Source: Actinomadura formosensis NBRC 14204 (GTDB lineage: Bacteria; Actinomycetota; Actinomycetes; Streptosporangiales; Streptosporangiaceae). From it: a stretch of 38,116 bases of DNA. This document shows positions 7,812 through 16,671 of this stretch, one piece after another (position 1 is the stretch's first letter; each line of letters opens with the position of its first letter). The notes under the pieces are model-generated. The model had not been told where the DNA came from, did no database searches, and worked only from the letters and a program-made list of their open reading frames with translations. Where the stretch lies: the NCBI RefSeq assembly GCF_001552155.1, contig NZ_BCQQ01000061.1:1-38116 (forward strand). Direction: 5' to 3'. The position numbers were made by a program, and so were the translations under genes.

Positions 7812-8006
7812 ATGCGCATCGTCGGTTTCGGTGGGCTGCTCAATGGGAGCGCCCGTTCGCGGGCCGCGCGGGAAGAGGCGGTCACCCGGATGCACGCATG
7901 GGGTTATCTGGACACCGAGGCGCCGGGACCCGACGGGGGCGGCGACGGGCACCGGGCACCCTCCGAGCGCGCCAAGGCGGGCGCCTCCCGGTCGAGGAAG
8001 GGCTGA
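7812..8006 (+). CDS. Short hypothetical reading frame before the ureC remnant
   Basis: 64 codons starting with ATG after a GGAAGAGG stretch and ending five bases before the ureC remnant start. I recognise no family. It is rich in charged residues and glycine at the C-terminus. It may be an unrelated fragment left by the deletion that removed the front of the urease operon; it may also be non-coding. The 7733-8011 interval holds nothing else I can identify. Confidence 0.25.
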   Translation: MRIVGFGGLLNGSARSRAAREEAVTRMHAWGYLDTEAPGPDGGGDGHRAPSERAKAGASRSRKG

Positions 8007-8011
8007 CGGCG

Positions 8012-8896
8012 ATGACGACGATGTCTCGCGAGAAGTACGCGAGCATGTACGGCCCCTCCGAGCCCAATGTGCTGCCGGCGTCGACCAACCCGACACTGCC
8101 GTACACGGCGGGCTCGGTCGACGAACTGCTCGACATGACCATGGTCTGCCATCACCACAGCTACGACGTCCCCGAGGACCTGGCGTTCGCCGAAAGCCGC
8201 GTCCGCGCCGAGACCATCGCCGCGGAGACCGTCCTTCACGACCTCGGCATCATCAGCATCATCGGCTCGGACTCCCAGGCCATGGGGCGGGTCGGTGAGA
8301 CGGTCACCCGGGCCTTCCAGGTCGCGCACCACTGCAAGGACAAGCGCGGCCCCCTGCCCGAGGACTCCTCGCGCAACGACAACCACCGTGTCCTGCGCTT
8401 CCTGGCCAAGGTCACCATCAACCCGGCCCGCACCTGCGGCATGGCCGACACGATCGGGTCGCTGGAGGACGGCAAGCTCGCCGACATCGTGCTGGGGCCG
8501 ATCCGCTCCTTCGGGGCGAAACCGTTCATGGTCATCAAGGGCGGGCTGATCAGCTGGGCCCAGACGGGGGACCCGAACGCCTCGCTTCCCACCCCGCAGC
8601 CGGTGTACTTCCGGCCGGCGTTCGGGGGGGTCGGCAAGGCGCTGCAGAAGACCTGCGTGACCTTCATGTCGGATGCGGCGATCTCCGAGGGCGTGCCCGA
8701 GAAACTCGAACTGGAGCGGCTCGTCCAGCCGGTACGGCAGTGCCGCACCGTCGACAAGCGGCACATGATGCACAACTCCACGCTGGCGGAGGTCAGGGTC
8801 GACCCGGAGACCTACCGGGTCACCGTCGACGGGGAGCCCGTCACCATCGAGCCGGCGACGAAACTGCCGTTGAACCGGCTGTTCTTCATCGCATGA
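8012..8896 (+). pseudogene. ureC: Urease alpha subunit, C-terminal half only
   Basis: 294 codons aligning with roughly the second half of UreC, normally about 570 residues. Conserved landmarks are NPTLPYT, DMTMVCHH (active-site histidine region), SDSQAMGRVGE (active-site aspartate region), RFLAKVTINPA, IKGG, PTPQPVYFRP and the family C-terminus LPLNRLFF. The N-terminal half with the carbamylated lysine and the other nickel-binding histidines is absent, and no ureA or ureB precedes it, so it cannot be an active urease. The frame itself is still open with a plausible start (GAGGAAGGG before ATG), so a short product could be made. ureF overlaps its end. Confidence 0.85.
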
Positions 8897-9355
8897 CACG
8901 CGGGGCCGCGGAGACCGAGGGGCTGGAGCGGCTGCTGGCGCAGCTCCAGCTCACCGACTCCGGTTTTCCCAGCGGGCTGTACACGCTCTCGCACGGCTTG
9001 GAGGGCTACGTCCAGCTCCGTCTCGTCGAGCCGGAGGACCTGCGCGACCTGGTCCGCGACCTGGTGCGCGCGGCGGGCACCGCCGATGCCGCGGCGCTCG
9101 CGCCGGCGCACCGGGCGGTGGCCGCGGACGACTGGGACCGGCTGGTGGAGACCGACCGGAGACTGCACTCGATCAAGCTCAACCGGGAGCAGCGGACGGC
9201 CTCGGTGCGCACCGGCCGGCAGGTCCTGGGACACCGCCGGCCCCGCGTTCGGGTCGGTCCCCGCGGCACGGCTGGCCCGGCTGGTCGCGGACGGTGCGGC
9301 GCCCGGCAACCACGCGGTCGTCGTGGGGGCCGTGCACGCGGGGCTCCGGGTGCCC
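8893..9355 (+). pseudogene. ureF: Urease accessory protein UreF, frameshifted and truncated
   Basis: Starts with an ATG overlapping the ureC stop. The UreF opening LLAQLQLTDSGFPSGLYTLSHGLEGY is split here only by family drift: the key pieces LQLTDSGFPSG and LSHGLEG are intact. Residues up to TGRQVLG (near 9225) are in one frame; the match resumes in the +1 frame with AGPAFGSVPAARLARLVADG and NHAVVVGAVHAGL (to about 9355). The C-terminal part of UreF is then lost and the sequence continues as a FUSC-type membrane protein. A frameshift plus a deletion fusion, so non-functional as UreF. Confidence 0.8.
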
Positions 9356-10737
9356 GTCCGGGACCCCCGGCGGTCCGCCGCCGGCGAAGCGATCGGCGGG
9401 CTCGCGCGCCGGCTACGGCTGCTGGCCCGGGCGCTGTCGCAGACCCGCCCGGTACCCGCCGAGGAACCGCCGGCGGCCGGCGGTCCCGTCCGCCGCCCGC
9501 AGGCGGCACAGAGGACCACGGGGGAGCGGGCCAATGGCCGGAACGACCTGCTCGGCGCGGCCGTCATCGGGCAGATCACCCGGTCCATCGATCGCATCGA
9601 CAGCATTCTCGAGTCGGCCCGGCGCACACTCGGCGGCGGGCTGCGACTCGCCCCCGCCGTCCACTGGAAACGGCCGCGGGGCGCGCCCGGCACGGTGGCG
9701 GCCGCGATCGTCCAGGCCGCGCGGGCCCGGTCCCCGCAGTTCCGGCACGCCGCCCGGGTCGCCGTACTGGTCACCCTGGCGATGGCGATCTCCACAGGTC
9801 TCCGGCTCGCGCACGGGCAGTGGATGGCGGTGACGGTCCTGGTCAGCCTGCGCGACACCTACGGGCAGACGATGGCGCGGGTCGGGCAGCGGATCATCGG
9901 CAGTGTGCTGGGCAGCGTGATCGCGGCGGTGGTGCTGGCCCTGGCCCCCGCCCCACCGCACGCCGTGCTGCTGATGATGGTGTTCGCCATGGTGGGATTT
10001 ACGCTCCGGCCGGTGAGCTACGCGTTCTGGATGGTGTGCGCCACACCGCCGCTCATGATGCTGATGGATCTCACCTTCGTCTCTCACTGGTCCGTCGCCC
10101 TGGAGCGCATCGGACTCATCGCCGGCGGAGGGCTGATCGCGGCGGTGGGAGCCAGGGTGCTCTGCCCAGGGGAGCAGCGCAGCAGTTGCCCGCAAGGACG
10201 GCCGGACTGCTGTCGGCGGCCGCGGATCTGACCCGCGCCGCCGCGTCGGTCGTCGACGGGGATCTGCCCGGCCTGCCGGCCGACCGGCTCGCCGCCACCA
10301 GAAAGGCCATCGACGGCATCGCGGACCTGCGGACCAGGCTGGAGAACGAGCCGGGTCGCGACACCGGGCGGATCGGGCGGCTGACCGCGATCGTCCGGGC
10401 CGCCCGGCACATTCGCGACCGCCTCATCGCGGTGGCGGGCCTGCCCCCGCAGAACCTGGGGGAGGACGCCCCGGTCGCCCGCGTCCTCGACCGGCTGGCC
10501 GACGTCGTCGAGGCCGCCGCCGCTCACGATGACTCCAGCACGTCCGGCCGGCTCGACCTCACCGGCCAGTTCGCCGCCCTGGACGATCAGATCGCGCTCC
10601 TGACCGGTCCGGGTCGTCGGAGCGGCGCCCGGGAGCGAAGGCTGAGCGGGCTCGTCCCGGCCCGCCACATCCTGAGCGCCTTGGCGGACGACGTCAACGA
10701 ACTGATCACTGCGCTCGCCCCGGCACCGCCGCGATGA
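9356..10737 (+). pseudogene. FUSC-family membrane protein (fusaric-acid-resistance-like), C-terminal half, frameshifted
   Basis: After the ureF remnant the same frame encodes a cytoplasmic stretch (EAIGGLARRLRLLARAL) and then the second membrane block of FUSC proteins: RHAARVAVLVTLAMAIS, GQWMAVTVLVSLRDTYGQT, RIIGSVLGSVIAAVVLAL, AVLLMMVFAMVGFTL and further helices to about 10150. Near 10165-10190 the meaningful frame shifts again and continues with LLSAAADLTRAAASVVDG and a helical cytoplasmic tail to the TGA at 10735-10737. The N-terminal membrane block is missing. FUSC proteins are thought to be exporters of aromatic acids. The last 32 nt overlap the convergent CocE gene. Confidence 0.75.
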
Positions 10738-12535
10738 CGTTCTCCTGCCCGCCGCCCGGAAGGCACAGCACGGAGGGGTGCCGTTGGTCGTGGAGCACCG
10801 TCTGGTGGGCGACCACGTACTCCCAGGGGTGCGCGGACGCCTGCGGGGCGCCGGTGTTGCGGTTGGGGTCCTTGGCCGGAAAGTCGCTGCTGGTGACCTG
10901 GAGCCGGATCCGGTGCCCTGCCCGGAACCGCCAGGACGTCGGGTTCATCGGGATGCGGAACTCCGTGACGGCATTCGGGGTGAGCGGTTCCGGGTCGGAC
11001 AGCGATCGCCGGTAGCGGGCACGCAGCGTGCCCTGGCTGACGTTCACCGCGCGCTCACCGGGACCGACATCGACAAGCCGGACGACCCAGTCGGTGTCCA
11101 CGGCCGAGGACGCGGCGTAGAGGGTGACCGTGGGCACTCCTGTGCACTCCAGGCCGTCGGTGAGGGGCTCGGAAGAGTACACCAGGACGTCGTTGCGGAC
11201 TTCGACCGTGGCTTGGCACGCCTGGCCCATGGGGGAGGCGGCACGATTGCAGCAGGAGTTCCCTCCGGCGCTGGGCACCGGGTTGCTCGGGTCGCAGATG
11301 AACACATCGGCCGGGGAGTCCGGTGCCGGAGAATCGGGCGACAGCCGGCCGTCACCGGACCGCGAGTTGGCCTGCCCCTGCGACGCGAGGTACAGACGCA
11401 CTGTTGTTTCGCCGGGCGGCCAGGTGGGTGCCGTCTTCCACTGGTTCGCGCCCATGACGAAGTAGCTGACCCCCGGATCGTCGTCGGGTGCGTCGCCTGG
11501 CCGGGTGCCCCGCGGTGGTTTCAGCCACCGGTCGAACCACGCGGTTTGCGCGGGGTCGACGCGGTTGCGGAAGCTGGGCCCCAGCGTGGGGCCGGCGGCT
11601 TCCGGCGCCCACGGCATGTGGATCCACGGGCCCATCATCAGGCGCTGTTCGCCTGCGCCCGCTCGCCGGGCGAGTTCCCCGTAGTTGCGCACCGTGCCGG
11701 CGGCGAAGACGTCGTACCAGCCACCGATGTGCAGGCATGGCACGGTGATCCGGTCGTAGCGTTCGGGGAGTCCGATCGAGGACCAGTAGTCATCGCGTGT
11801 GTCGTGCTTGAGCCAGTCGAAGAAGTAGGGGGCCACGCCGGTCTCCCGCAGCAGGCGCAGCTGGTCCAGGGGGCGCTCGTGGAACATCCGGGGGAAGTCA
11901 TTGGCCTGGGCGTGGAGCCGGGCCGCCGCCTTCCAGTCGCGGGCATGGACGGCCTCTTGCATGGCGAGCATCTGCACGGTCCACGACAGGACGAACGCGA
12001 GGTTCAGCACGCCGCCCTCATACATCCAGCCGTCGAAATAGTCACCGGCTGTGAACGCGGGTACGCAGCACTTGAGGGACGGAGGGTTCTCCGCGGCGGC
12101 GAGTAGCTGGGTGGCTCCGGCGTAGGAGAACCCGTACATCCCCACGGAGCCGTTGCTCTCCGGCAGCGTGGCCGCCCACTCGACGGTGTCGTACCCGTCG
12201 TGGGCCTCCTGGCGGAGCGGGTCGAAACGTCCGTCGGAGGCGTACCGGCCACGGCAGTCCTGGATGACGACGACATAGCCCTGGCCTGCGTACCAGGAGG
12301 GGTGCTGGTAGACGAACGACTGCGCGACGTCCTTGTTGTAGGGCACCCGCATCAGCAGCACCGGATACTCGCCGGCGTCCGCGGGGCGGTACACGTCGGA
12401 TCGCAGCACGGTGCCGTCGCGCATGGTCGCCGGGACGTTGCGGGACACCCGGACTCCCCCGGCGAGCACGCTCTCGCGAACCGCGGCCCTGCCGGCTTCC
12501 GTCGATGTGCCGTTGGCTGCACCCATGTCCATCAT
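10706..12535 (-). CDS. CocE/NonD-family serine hydrolase (X-Pro dipeptidyl-peptidase S15 type)
   Basis: 609 residues. The nucleophile elbow G-x-S-Y-x-G is seen as GFSYAG with S137; the family features MRDGTVLRSDVYRP, QDCRGRYASDG and a C-terminal jelly-roll domain (RFRAGHRIRLQVTSSDFP) are present. CocE-type enzymes hydrolyse esters (cocaine esterase) or amides (cephalosporin acylases). The ATG overlaps the RidA stop (ATGA), so it is last in the leftward operon and probably translationally coupled. It could release an acyl or alcohol group from the substrate of this locus. No signal peptide is visible, so it is probably cytoplasmic. Confidence 0.85.
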   Translation of the reverse strand: MMDMGAANGTSTEAGRAAVRESVLAGGVRVSRNVPATMRDGTVLRSDVYRPADAGEYPVLLMRVPYNKDVAQSFVYQHPSWYAGQGYVVVIQDCRGRYASDGRFDPLRQEAHDGYDTVEWAATLPESNGSVGMYGFSYAGATQLLAAAENPPSLKCCVPAFTAGDYFDGWMYEGGVLNLAFVLSWTVQMLAMQEAVHARDWKAAARLHAQANDFPRMFHERPLDQLRLLRETGVAPYFFDWLKHDTRDDYWSSIGLPERYDRITVPCLHIGGWYDVFAAGTVRNYGELARRAGAGEQRLMMGPWIHMPWAPEAAGPTLGPSFRNRVDPAQTAWFDRWLKPPRGTRPGDAPDDDPGVSYFVMGANQWKTAPTWPPGETTVRLYLASQGQANSRSGDGRLSPDSPAPDSPADVFICDPSNPVPSAGGNSCCNRAASPMGQACQATVEVRNDVLVYSSEPLTDGLECTGVPTVTLYAASSAVDTDWVVRLVDVGPGERAVNVSQGTLRARYRRSLSDPEPLTPNAVTEFRIPMNPTSWRFRAGHRIRLQVTSSDFPAKDPNRNTGAPQASAHPWEYVVAHQTVLHDQRHPSVLCLPGGGQENVIAAVPGRAQ

Positions 12536-13044
12536 TGGACCCGCTGCGGTGTCGCGGTGTCGCGGCGGGCGGCCATGAGCTCGATCTCGACGCAGATGCC
12601 GAACGGCAGTTCGGCCACTCCCACGGCGCTGCGGGCGTGTGCTCCGCGCTCGCCCAGCAGCTCGTAAAGCACCGAGGAGGCGCGGTCGATGACAGTGCTC
12701 TGCCGAGTGAAGCCGGGGGCGCTGCGGACGAACGCCGTGAGCTTGATGAGCCGGTCCACCGACTCGACGCCGCCCACGGCCGCACATGCGGAGGTGAGCG
12801 CGTTCACCGCCGCGACGGCCGCGGCCTGCTGCGCCTGTTCGACGGTGACGTCCCCGCCGACATAGCCGCTGTGGAGACGCCGGCCGTGGAGCATCGGGCC
12901 GACGCCGGAGGTGTAGATGACGCCGCCGTGGATCACCGCGGGGCGGTAGCTCCCCTTGGGGCTGGGCGGGTCCGGCAACTCGATTCCCAGCAGTGCCGCT
13001 CGCTGCTGGAGCACTTCCGCGGTCAGCGGGGGTTCGGTGGACAT
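12532..13044 (-). CDS. RidA/YjgF/YER057c family protein
   Basis: 170 residues from the ATG at 13044 (GAGAGG upstream); the longer open frame upstream lacks support. Family features: VIYTSGVGP, a central A-x2-NALTSACAAVGG helix and the C-terminal PFGICVEIELMA strand. RidA proteins hydrolyse reactive enamine/imine intermediates; many catabolic-operon members act on specific imines or carbamates. The usual RidA arginine in R-x-x-V near the C-terminus is not obvious here (ARSAVGVAELP), which is more like the catabolic subgroups. It lies 34 nt after the cyclase gene and overlaps the CocE start. Confidence 0.8.
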   Translation of the reverse strand: MSTEPPLTAEVLQQRAALLGIELPDPPSPKGSYRPAVIHGGVIYTSGVGPMLHGRRLHSGYVGGDVTVEQAQQAAAVAAVNALTSACAAVGGVESVDRLIKLTAFVRSAPGFTRQSTVIDRASSVLYELLGERGAHARSAVGVAELPFGICVEIELMAARRDTATPQRVQ

Positions 13045-13078
13045 GGTGCCTCTCGTTCGCTGGTCGGTCCGGTCGCGG

Positions 13079-14050
13079 CTAGAGCATCGCCACCACGTTG
13101 GCCGGTGATCCGATGCCACCGCGCAGGTTCATGGGGGCGCTGACGAGCAGGAAGTCCCAGGCGCCTCGCGCCCGGCACCGCTCGCGCAGGTCGCGCAGCT
13201 CCCACAGCTCGCCGATCGCCATTCCCAGATGGCCGATGAGGCTGGAGTGCAAGAACCCGAACGGCCGGGCCTCGGGGCTGCGGTCCGGTGGCCACACCTC
13301 GACGCCGAGCGAGTCGGCGGCCACGGCTGTCACGCCGCTGTCCCACAGGAAGCGGGCGGTGTCCTCGGTGTGGGCCAACCCGGCGGCCGTCACGTCCGGA
13401 CCGGCCTGGGACACCGCGGCGCGTGCGTCGCCGTCGAGGCCGAGGTACCAGTCGAGATATCCGGTGTAGAGCAGCAGGATGTCGCCGAACCTCAGGGTGG
13501 TCTGCTGCGCCGTCAATGCGGCCTGGACGTCCTCGACCGACATCGCGATGGGCTCACCGGGGCCGTAGTCGCCATGCCGCTGCCTCATGGCGGTGTCCAT
13601 GTCCACCAGCACGCCGCGCCCGGCGATTCCGCTCCGAGCCCACACGTCGATGCCGTTGACCTCGCCGGACAACTGCTGCTCAAGGGTCGTCCCGCCGAAG
13701 AACACGCCGGGATGGGCGCCGATGTGGTTCAGGGCGTCCCACTGGGAGCTCACCTGCGGGTACAGCGCGTCCACACGGTCGTCGAGGACGAGCCCTTCGC
13801 GTTTGGTCTCCACGCTGTGCTCCAGCCGCGCACGGCCGAACAGCGGCGGGTCGATGACGTCCAGGGCCGCGTTCAGGCTGACCAGTTCGCCGGTCCGCGC
13901 CGAGCGCAGTGCCTCCAGGCGGGTCTGGTCGTCGATCAGGCCGAGCGCCCCGACCCCGGCGCATTGCGGGAGGTCCCAGGCGTGCCGGCCCCCGTAGGGG
14001 GACAGCGGAAGGTCGTCGTAGCGGGGAACAGGGCGCTGAGGGGTGCTCAT
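13079..14050 (-). CDS. Cyclase-family metal-dependent hydrolase (kynurenine formamidase/isatin hydrolase-like)
   Basis: 323 residues from the ATG at 14050. The family metal site is suggested by D105, H109 and H113 in QWDALNHIGAHPG; the longer cyclase subfamily also shows PFGFLHSSLIGHLGMAIGE and a C-terminal APMNLRGGIGSPANVVA, both seen. The characterised relatives open N-formylkynurenine, isatin or cyclic/lactam or lactone-type bonds with Mn or Zn. In this locus it may open a ring or hydrolyse an amide or lactone; substrate not predictable. Spacing of 53 nt to the aldolase upstream and 34 nt to RidA downstream supports one operon. Confidence 0.8.
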   Translation of the reverse strand: MSTPQRPVPRYDDLPLSPYGGRHAWDLPQCAGVGALGLIDDQTRLEALRSARTGELVSLNAALDVIDPPLFGRARLEHSVETKREGLVLDDRVDALYPQVSSQWDALNHIGAHPGVFFGGTTLEQQLSGEVNGIDVWARSGIAGRGVLVDMDTAMRQRHGDYGPGEPIAMSVEDVQAALTAQQTTLRFGDILLLYTGYLDWYLGLDGDARAAVSQAGPDVTAAGLAHTEDTARFLWDSGVTAVAADSLGVEVWPPDRSPEARPFGFLHSSLIGHLGMAIGELWELRDLRERCRARGAWDFLLVSAPMNLRGGIGSPANVVAML

Positions 14051-14103
14051 GGGTCGGCTCCGGTCGGTTCGTTGGTTCGATGTCGGGATGGGTTGAGCCC
14101 GTC

Positions 14104-14748
14104 TCAGGAGGCCGTTTCCCCGCCGTGGGCGATGTCGAGGTATCGGGCGGCCTGCTGTTCGAACTCGGCCCAGTTGTGCTCCTCCAGGTTGGTGCCCCCC
14201 AGGAGCTTGTGCCCGACCCCTACCGACACGGCTCCGCACTGGAGGAACTCGTGGGCCATGGACGCGTCGACGCCTCCGGTCACCAGGAAGGGGACGTCCG
14301 GGATCGGCTCGCGCAGCAGCCGGAAGTAGTCGACTCCGGCGGGGGCGGCGGGGAAGAGCTTGACCAGGTCGGCGCCGAGTTCGCGAGCGGTCACCGCCTC
14401 GGTGGCGGTGTAGGCGCCGGGAATGGCGAGCATGCCGTTCGCCCGGGCGGCCGAGATCACGGGTCCGCTGGTGACCGGGGAGAGCACCATCCGCGCACCC
14501 GCGTCGCGGACACCGAGAACGTCATCGACCGAGCGGACGGTTCCCGCGCCGATGAGCGCCTGGTCCCCGAAGGCGTCCGCGAGCAGGCGGATCGCGGTGA
14601 GCGCCTCCGGTGTCGTCAGGGACACCTCGAATGCGCGGTAACCGACGTTGACGAGGCGCTCGGTGGCGGTGGCGATGTCCTTGGGGGAGGGGCCGCGGAA
14701 GATCACGACCAGGCTGGGCACCGGTGAGCCGGTGGTCTCGGACTTCAT
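14104..14748 (-). CDS. KDPG/KHG aldolase-family class I aldolase
   Basis: 214 residues. Active-site residues of the KDPG aldolase family can be placed: R18 in VIFRG, E41 in FEVSLTT, the GAGTV strand (67-71) and the Schiff-base lysine K130 in ADLVKLFPA; GGVDA follows. Known members cleave 2-keto-3-deoxy sugar acids to pyruvate plus an aldehyde. AGAAGGAG lies 12 bases before the ATG. An enolase-superfamily dehydratase and an aldehyde dehydrogenase are in the divergent operon, giving dehydratase, aldolase and aldehyde oxidation in one locus. Confidence 0.85.
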   Translation of the reverse strand: MKSETTGSPVPSLVVIFRGPSPKDIATATERLVNVGYRAFEVSLTTPEALTAIRLLADAFGDQALIGAGTVRSVDDVLGVRDAGARMVLSPVTSGPVISAARANGMLAIPGAYTATEAVTARELGADLVKLFPAAPAGVDYFRLLREPIPDVPFLVTGGVDASMAHEFLQCGAVSVGVGHKLLGGTNLEEHNWAEFEQQAARYLDIAHGGETAS

Positions 14749-14801
14749 CTGCTGGATCGTCTCCTTCTGGGCGTCGATTCGGTTTCCCCCGGCGGCGGGT
14801 G

Positions 14802-15752
14802 TCAGGTGGTGCCGGCGGCCGGCGTGGCCATGTAGTCGCGGATGGAGCGGGCGAGGTCGAACCGCGGGGTGAACCCGGCACGGCGGATCATCCGGTCGTC
14901 CACCGCCGGGACGTTCAGCCATGGTGCGGTGCCGGCCACGTGAATGGGCGTCTCGGGCGCCGCCTGCAGGACGGCCTCGCGCACCTGGCGCACCGACGCC
15001 TGATAGCCGTTGACGAGGACGATCGGGCCCAGGTCCTGCTCCGTCAGCCAGGCGACGGCTCTTCCGGCGTCGCGGACGTAGAGAAGGTCCCATGGCTCGG
15101 TGGAGTCCGGCACGGTCACCTCGCGTCCCTCGACGCCGGCGTCGACCATGTCGCCCAAGCAGGACTGAACCCCTCGGTAGCGCAGCCCCGGGCCCCAGAT
15201 GAGGGTGGGGCGGACGGCGGTCGCCCGCACACCGTGGGTCGTCCGGTAGGTGCGGATCAGCTGCTCGCCGAGCACCTTCGTGGCGGCGTAGACCGAGCCG
15301 GGGGCGAGCAGGGAGTCTTCGGAGACCTTGGGCGCGGTGTAGCTGGCGGTCGGACCGTAGACGGTCGTCGAGGAAAGCCACAGCACCCTGGTCCCGGGTC
15401 GCCGGGCGGCGATCTCAAGGATGTGGAGGAGGCCGTGCACGTTCACGTCAACGGCGCCCGGGGGATTCTGCTCGGCGGACTTCCCCAGCCCGAGACCGCG
15501 GTGGGAGTAGGACGCGAGGACGATGATCGTCTCGGCCCGGGCTTCGGCCACCGCCTCCTCCAGCGTGTGCCGGTCGGTCACCGACCCCTGGTGCCGGCTG
15601 TAGCGGTCCGGCTCGCCGGGCGCGGCGGCGGGCGGCGCCGAGCCGGGCCGGTCGAAGATGTGGATCGAGGCGCCGCCGGCCGCGAGCGCGGCGGCCGTGT
15701 GCCGGCCGAGGAAGCCGTTTCCGCCGACGATCAGCACGTTGCCGGGGCTCAC
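14802..15752 (-). CDS. NAD-dependent epimerase/dehydratase family protein (extended SDR)
   Basis: 316 residues from a GTG that overlaps the regulator's stop (GTGA). Nucleotide-binding GGNGFLG is at 10-16; the catalytic pair is Y155 and K159 in YAATK, with the serine strand VLWLSSTTVYG just before it. Extended SDRs of this type include UDP-sugar epimerases and uronate/sugar dehydrogenases. With the aldolase and dehydratase beside it, a sugar (or sugar-derivative) dehydrogenase that makes the lactone or acid is plausible, but an epimerase cannot be excluded. Confidence 0.82.
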   Translation of the reverse strand: MSPGNVLIVGGNGFLGRHTAAALAAGGASIHIFDRPGSAPPAAAPGEPDRYSRHQGSVTDRHTLEEAVAEARAETIIVLASYSHRGLGLGKSAEQNPPGAVDVNVHGLLHILEIAARRPGTRVLWLSSTTVYGPTASYTAPKVSEDSLLAPGSVYAATKVLGEQLIRTYRTTHGVRATAVRPTLIWGPGLRYRGVQSCLGDMVDAGVEGREVTVPDSTEPWDLLYVRDAGRAVAWLTEQDLGPIVLVNGYQASVRQVREAVLQAAPETPIHVAGTAPWLNVPAVDDRMIRRAGFTPRFDLARSIRDYMATPAAGTT

Positions 15753-16450
15753 GCCGTCCTGCCCTGCGAGCCGTCGGCCGAGCGGACATCGGCTTCCTTG
15801 TGGCGGCTCGCCAGGTTGTGGCGGATGCGCGATATGTGCGCTCTGGCGACCGCCTCGGCCGTTTCGGGCGGGCCCTGGCGGATGGCGGTGTAGATGGCCT
15901 GATGCTCCAGGAGCGCCTGCTGGTGCCAGGTGGCGTCGGCCGCCATCATCGCAAGGGCGACCATGTCCTGGACGCGTTCGAGCGAGGCCCGCAGGTGCTC
16001 GTTGCGCGCCGCCGCGCGGACCCGCGCGTGGAACTCCATGTCGAGCGTGAGGTGCCGGTCGTGGGCATCCGCGTGCAGCGCCCGGGAGTGCTCTTGCAGG
16101 AGCGCGCCCATCTCGGCGATCTCCTGCTCGGTCGCCCGCTCGCACGCCAGGCGCGCGGCCATGCCCTCAAGCGCTTCCCGGAGCTCGTACAGGCGCAGCA
16201 CGCTGGACACGTCCATGGCGGCCACCACGGCACCGCGATGGACCTCCTCGGTGGCCAGCCCCGCCTGGACCAGCCGCTGGACGGCTTCGCGGACCGGGCT
16301 GCGGCTGAATCCCAGTTCCTCGGCGAGACTTGGCACACTGAGCCGGGTGCCCGCGGGCAGCTTGCGGGCCAGGATGTCGGCTCGCAGCCGTTCGTAGACG
16401 TCGTCGGCCGTTCGGGACCGCCGGGGCATGCTGTCCAGCTCGTTCGGCAC
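15749..16450 (-). CDS. GntR-family transcriptional regulator, FadR/FCD subfamily
   Basis: 233 residues from a GTG eight bases after AAGGAG. Winged helix-turn-helix at about 15-78 (VYERLRADILARKLPAGTRLS, split as VYERLRADIL and LPAGTRLSV; FSRSPVREAVQRL is the recognition helix). The FCD ligand domain (85-215) has a full metal set: D137, H141, H183 and H205. Such regulators usually repress a neighbouring catabolic locus and release DNA on binding a carboxylic acid or sugar acid. It is first gene of the leftward operon and diverges from the ABC operon across two copies of a 13-bp repeat that are the likely operators. Confidence 0.88.
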   Translation of the reverse strand: MPNELDSMPRRSRTADDVYERLRADILARKLPAGTRLSVPSLAEELGFSRSPVREAVQRLVQAGLATEEVHRGAVVAAMDVSSVLRLYELREALEGMAARLACERATEQEIAEMGALLQEHSRALHADAHDRHLTLDMEFHARVRAAARNEHLRASLERVQDMVALAMMAADATWHQQALLEHQAIYTAIRQGPPETAEAVARAHISRIRHNLASRHKEADVRSADGSQGRTA

Positions 16451-16506
16451 CTGCCGCGCTCCTTTTTCCTGCCCGACCCCTCCCGGGGCCGCGCCAACCC
16501 TTCGGA

Positions 16507-16522
16507 ATATTACATGCAACAT
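16507..16522 (-). promoter_or_regulatory. Putative operator 1 and overlapping -10 element of the leftward operon
   Basis: TTACATGCAACAT (16510-16522) is one of two identical 13-bp copies in the divergent region. On the minus strand it runs into TAATAT (16512-16507), a good -10 element about 57 bp upstream of the GTG of the regulator. A repressor bound here would cover the promoter, giving autoregulation. No convincing -35 was seen. The core ATGCAACAT has ATG/CAT outer symmetry, as expected for a dimer site. Confidence 0.55.
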
Positions 16523-16603
16523 CATCGCATCCCGCCACCCGGCCGCGCAGGAGTTCTGGTGCGTTCTCCCAGAAATACCTGCGTATGCTGGGTCGGCAGC
16601 CTA

Positions 16604-16632
16604 TTTACATGCAACATGCAATCCGCTACGGT
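16604..16632 (+). promoter_or_regulatory. Promoter of the ABC/enolase/ALDH operon with operator 2
   Basis: TTTACA (-35, 16604-16609), 17 bp, TACGGT (-10, 16627-16632), about 40 bp upstream of the start codon. The second copy of TTACATGCAACAT (16605-16617) covers the -35 and part of the spacer and extends as a partial tandem repeat (ACATGCA twice, 16608-16620, sharing the boundary base). This arrangement fits repression by the divergent GntR protein. Sequence inference only. Confidence 0.6.
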
Positions 16633-16671
16633 CATGCGACCTGGAACACACCTCGACGTGAGGGAGGCCCG

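Noticed and set aside
8740..10737. A single 665-codon open frame on the plus strand
   Set aside because: Only its ends carry recognisable sequence (UreF start, FUSC tail); the middle is arginine/glycine-rich nonsense while the real homology lies in the +1 frame. It is a composite of frameshifted remnants.
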